NCBI GenBank assembly: GCA_023415395.1
Contig: JAEZKN010000596.1
Location: forward strand, 1 to 5,563
DNA length: 5,563 bases
Reading direction: 5' to 3'
Source: Actinomycetes bacterium
GTDB lineage: Bacteria > Actinomycetota > Actinomycetes > Propionibacteriales > Nocardioidaceae
Of the stretch, positions 4,553 to 5,563 are shown one piece after another. The position numbers were made by a program, and so were the translations under genes. The notes under the pieces were generated by a model. The model did no database searches, had not been told where the DNA came from, and saw only the letters and a list, made by a program, of their open reading frames with translations. Within the stretch, counting starts at the first letter, position 1. Each line of letters starts with the position of its first letter.

Positions 4553-5563
4553 ATGCAGATCGGCATCTTCACCGTCGGTGACGTGACGCCGGACCCGACG
4601 ACCGGGCGGACCCCCAGCGAGCACGAGCGGATCAAGGCCACCGTCGAGATCGCGCGGAAGGCCGAGGAGGTCGGGCTGGACGTGTTCGCGACCGGCGAGC
4701 ACCACAACCCGCCGTTCATCGCCTCGAACCCGACCGCGACCCTCGCCTACATCGGGGCCAAGACCGACCGCATCATCCTGTCGACCGCGACCACGCTGAT
4801 CACCACGACGGACCCGGTGCTGATCGCCGAGGACTACGCCAAGATCCAGCACCTGACCGACGGCCGCGTCGACCTGATGATGGGCCGCGGCAACACCGGC
4901 CCCGTCTACCCGTGGTTCGGCAAGGACATCCGGCAGGGCATCAACCTGGCGATCGAGAACTACGCGCTGCTGCGCCGGCTGTGGACCGAGGACGTCGTGA
5001 ACTGGGAGGGCAGGTTCCGCACGCCGCTGCAGGGCTACACCTCGACGCCGCGGCCGCTGGACGGCGTCGCGCCGTTCGTCTGGCACGGGTCGATCCGCAG
5101 CCCCGAGATCGCCGAGCAGGCGGCGTACTACGGCGACGGCTTCTTCCACAACCACATCTTCTGGCCGGCGGGCCACACCCAGCAGATGGTCGAGCTCTAC
5201 CGGCGCCGCTTCGAGCACTACGGCCACGGCCCCGCCGACACCGCGATCGTCGGGCTCGGCGGTCAGTTCTTCATGCGCCGCAACAGCCAGGACGCCTGGA
5301 ACGAGTTCCGCCCGTACTTCGACAACGCGCCGGTCTACGGTCACGGGCCGTCACTGGAGGACTTCACCGAGGCGACCCCGCTGACCGTGGGCTCGCCGCA
5401 GCGGGTGCTGGAGCGGACGCTGTCGTTCCGCGACTACGTCGGCCACTACCAGCGCCAGCTGTTCCTGGTCGACCACGCGGGGCTGCCCCTGAAGACCGTG
5501 CTCGAGCAGCTCGATCTGCTCGGCGAGATCCTGCCCGAGCTGCGCAAGGGATTCGCCGAAGGC
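4553..5563 (+). CDS. FMN-dependent luciferase-like monooxygenase, CE1758-type (3' end cut by window)
   Basis: 337 residues are visible with no stop before the window edge. The end, LLGEILPELRKGFAEG, looks like the family C-terminus, so only a few residues are probably missing. The protein is a flavin-dependent monooxygenase of the bacterial luciferase-like TIM-barrel class, expected to use reduced FMN and oxygen on an unknown substrate in the cytoplasm. Diagnostic stretches are MQIGIFTVGDVTPDPTTGRT at the N-terminus, ATGEHHNPPF (46-55), DGRVDLMMGRGNTGPVYPWF (103-122) and FVWHGSIRSPE (175-185). They match what I recall of the CE1758 family, named after a Corynebacterium protein, whose genes usually sit beside a dedicated FMN reductase (CE1759 family). 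That partner would lie just past the right edge; this is a prediction. The start gives the canonical family N-terminus. Expression is probably controlled from the divergent region shared with the membrane protein. Confidence 0.9.
   Translation, partial: MQIGIFTVGDVTPDPTTGRTPSEHERIKATVEIARKAEEVGLDVFATGEHHNPPFIASNPTATLAYIGAKTDRIILSTATTLITTTDPVLIAEDYAKIQHLTDGRVDLMMGRGNTGPVYPWFGKDIRQGINLAIENYALLRRLWTEDVVNWEGRFRTPLQGYTSTPRPLDGVAPFVWHGSIRSPEIAEQAAYYGDGFFHNHIFWPAGHTQQMVELYRRRFEHYGHGPADTAIVGLGGQFFMRRNSQDAWNEFRPYFDNAPVYGHGPSLEDFTEATPLTVGSPQRVLERTLSFRDYVGHYQRQLFLVDHAGLPLKTVLEQLDLLGEILPELRKGFAEG

Noticed and set aside
4447..4719. Upstream extension of the membrane protein to an ATG at 4719
   Set aside because: The extra 91 residues lie antisense to the start of the monooxygenase, cross the divergent promoter motifs and show no membrane or domain character.
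4508..5344. 278-codon minus-strand frame opposite the monooxygenase
   Set aside because: It is Val/Arg/Asp/Gly-rich antisense shadow composition, whereas the plus frame matches the monooxygenase family along its whole length.

Overview
The window is very GC-rich, uses GTG starts and shows leaderless-type promoter spacing, which points to a high-GC actinobacterium. The palindromes ending in GGTTTCGAGAC and CTCAACCACC resemble interspersed repeats that I associate from memory with Nocardioides and its relatives. Nocardioidaceae is therefore my best guess; it is an inference, not a database result.

Layout: (1) Positions 1-296 are a tandem array of a 63-bp unit, four near-identical copies plus a diverged partial copy at the left edge. 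Each complete unit carries a 42-nt imperfect palindrome. (2) Positions 297-337 hold a fifth, inverted member of the same palindrome family with a different inner stem. The most likely start codon of the first gene lies inside it. (3) 298-2712 (+) encodes an FAD-dependent oxidoreductase fused to a GcvT-type folate-binding module, of the sarcosine/dimethylglycine dehydrogenase type. (4) 2745-2810 (+) is a possible 21-codon leader peptide whose stop overlaps the next start. (5) 2807-3880 (+) encodes a membrane-anchored SpoIIE/PP2C-type serine/threonine phosphatase. (6) 3823-4446 (-) encodes a small polytopic membrane protein, weakly DUF2238/YjdF-like, that overlaps the phosphatase tail to tail by 58 bp. 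(7) 4447-4552 is a compact divergent promoter region with a 10-bp inverted repeat and a nested 18-bp dyad. (8) 4553 to the window end (+) is an almost complete FMN-dependent luciferase-like monooxygenase of the CE1758 type, cut off before its stop codon.

The genes do not form one obvious pathway. The oxidoreductase would feed one-carbon units from an N-methylated amine into tetrahydrofolate. The phosphatase probably acts in a partner-switching or stress signalling route whose partners are not in view. The membrane protein and the monooxygenase share a divergent control region and may be co-regulated. I see no mobile element, CRISPR array, RNA gene or defence system. The most unusual part is the 5' repeat array and the way the first gene's start is embedded in it.
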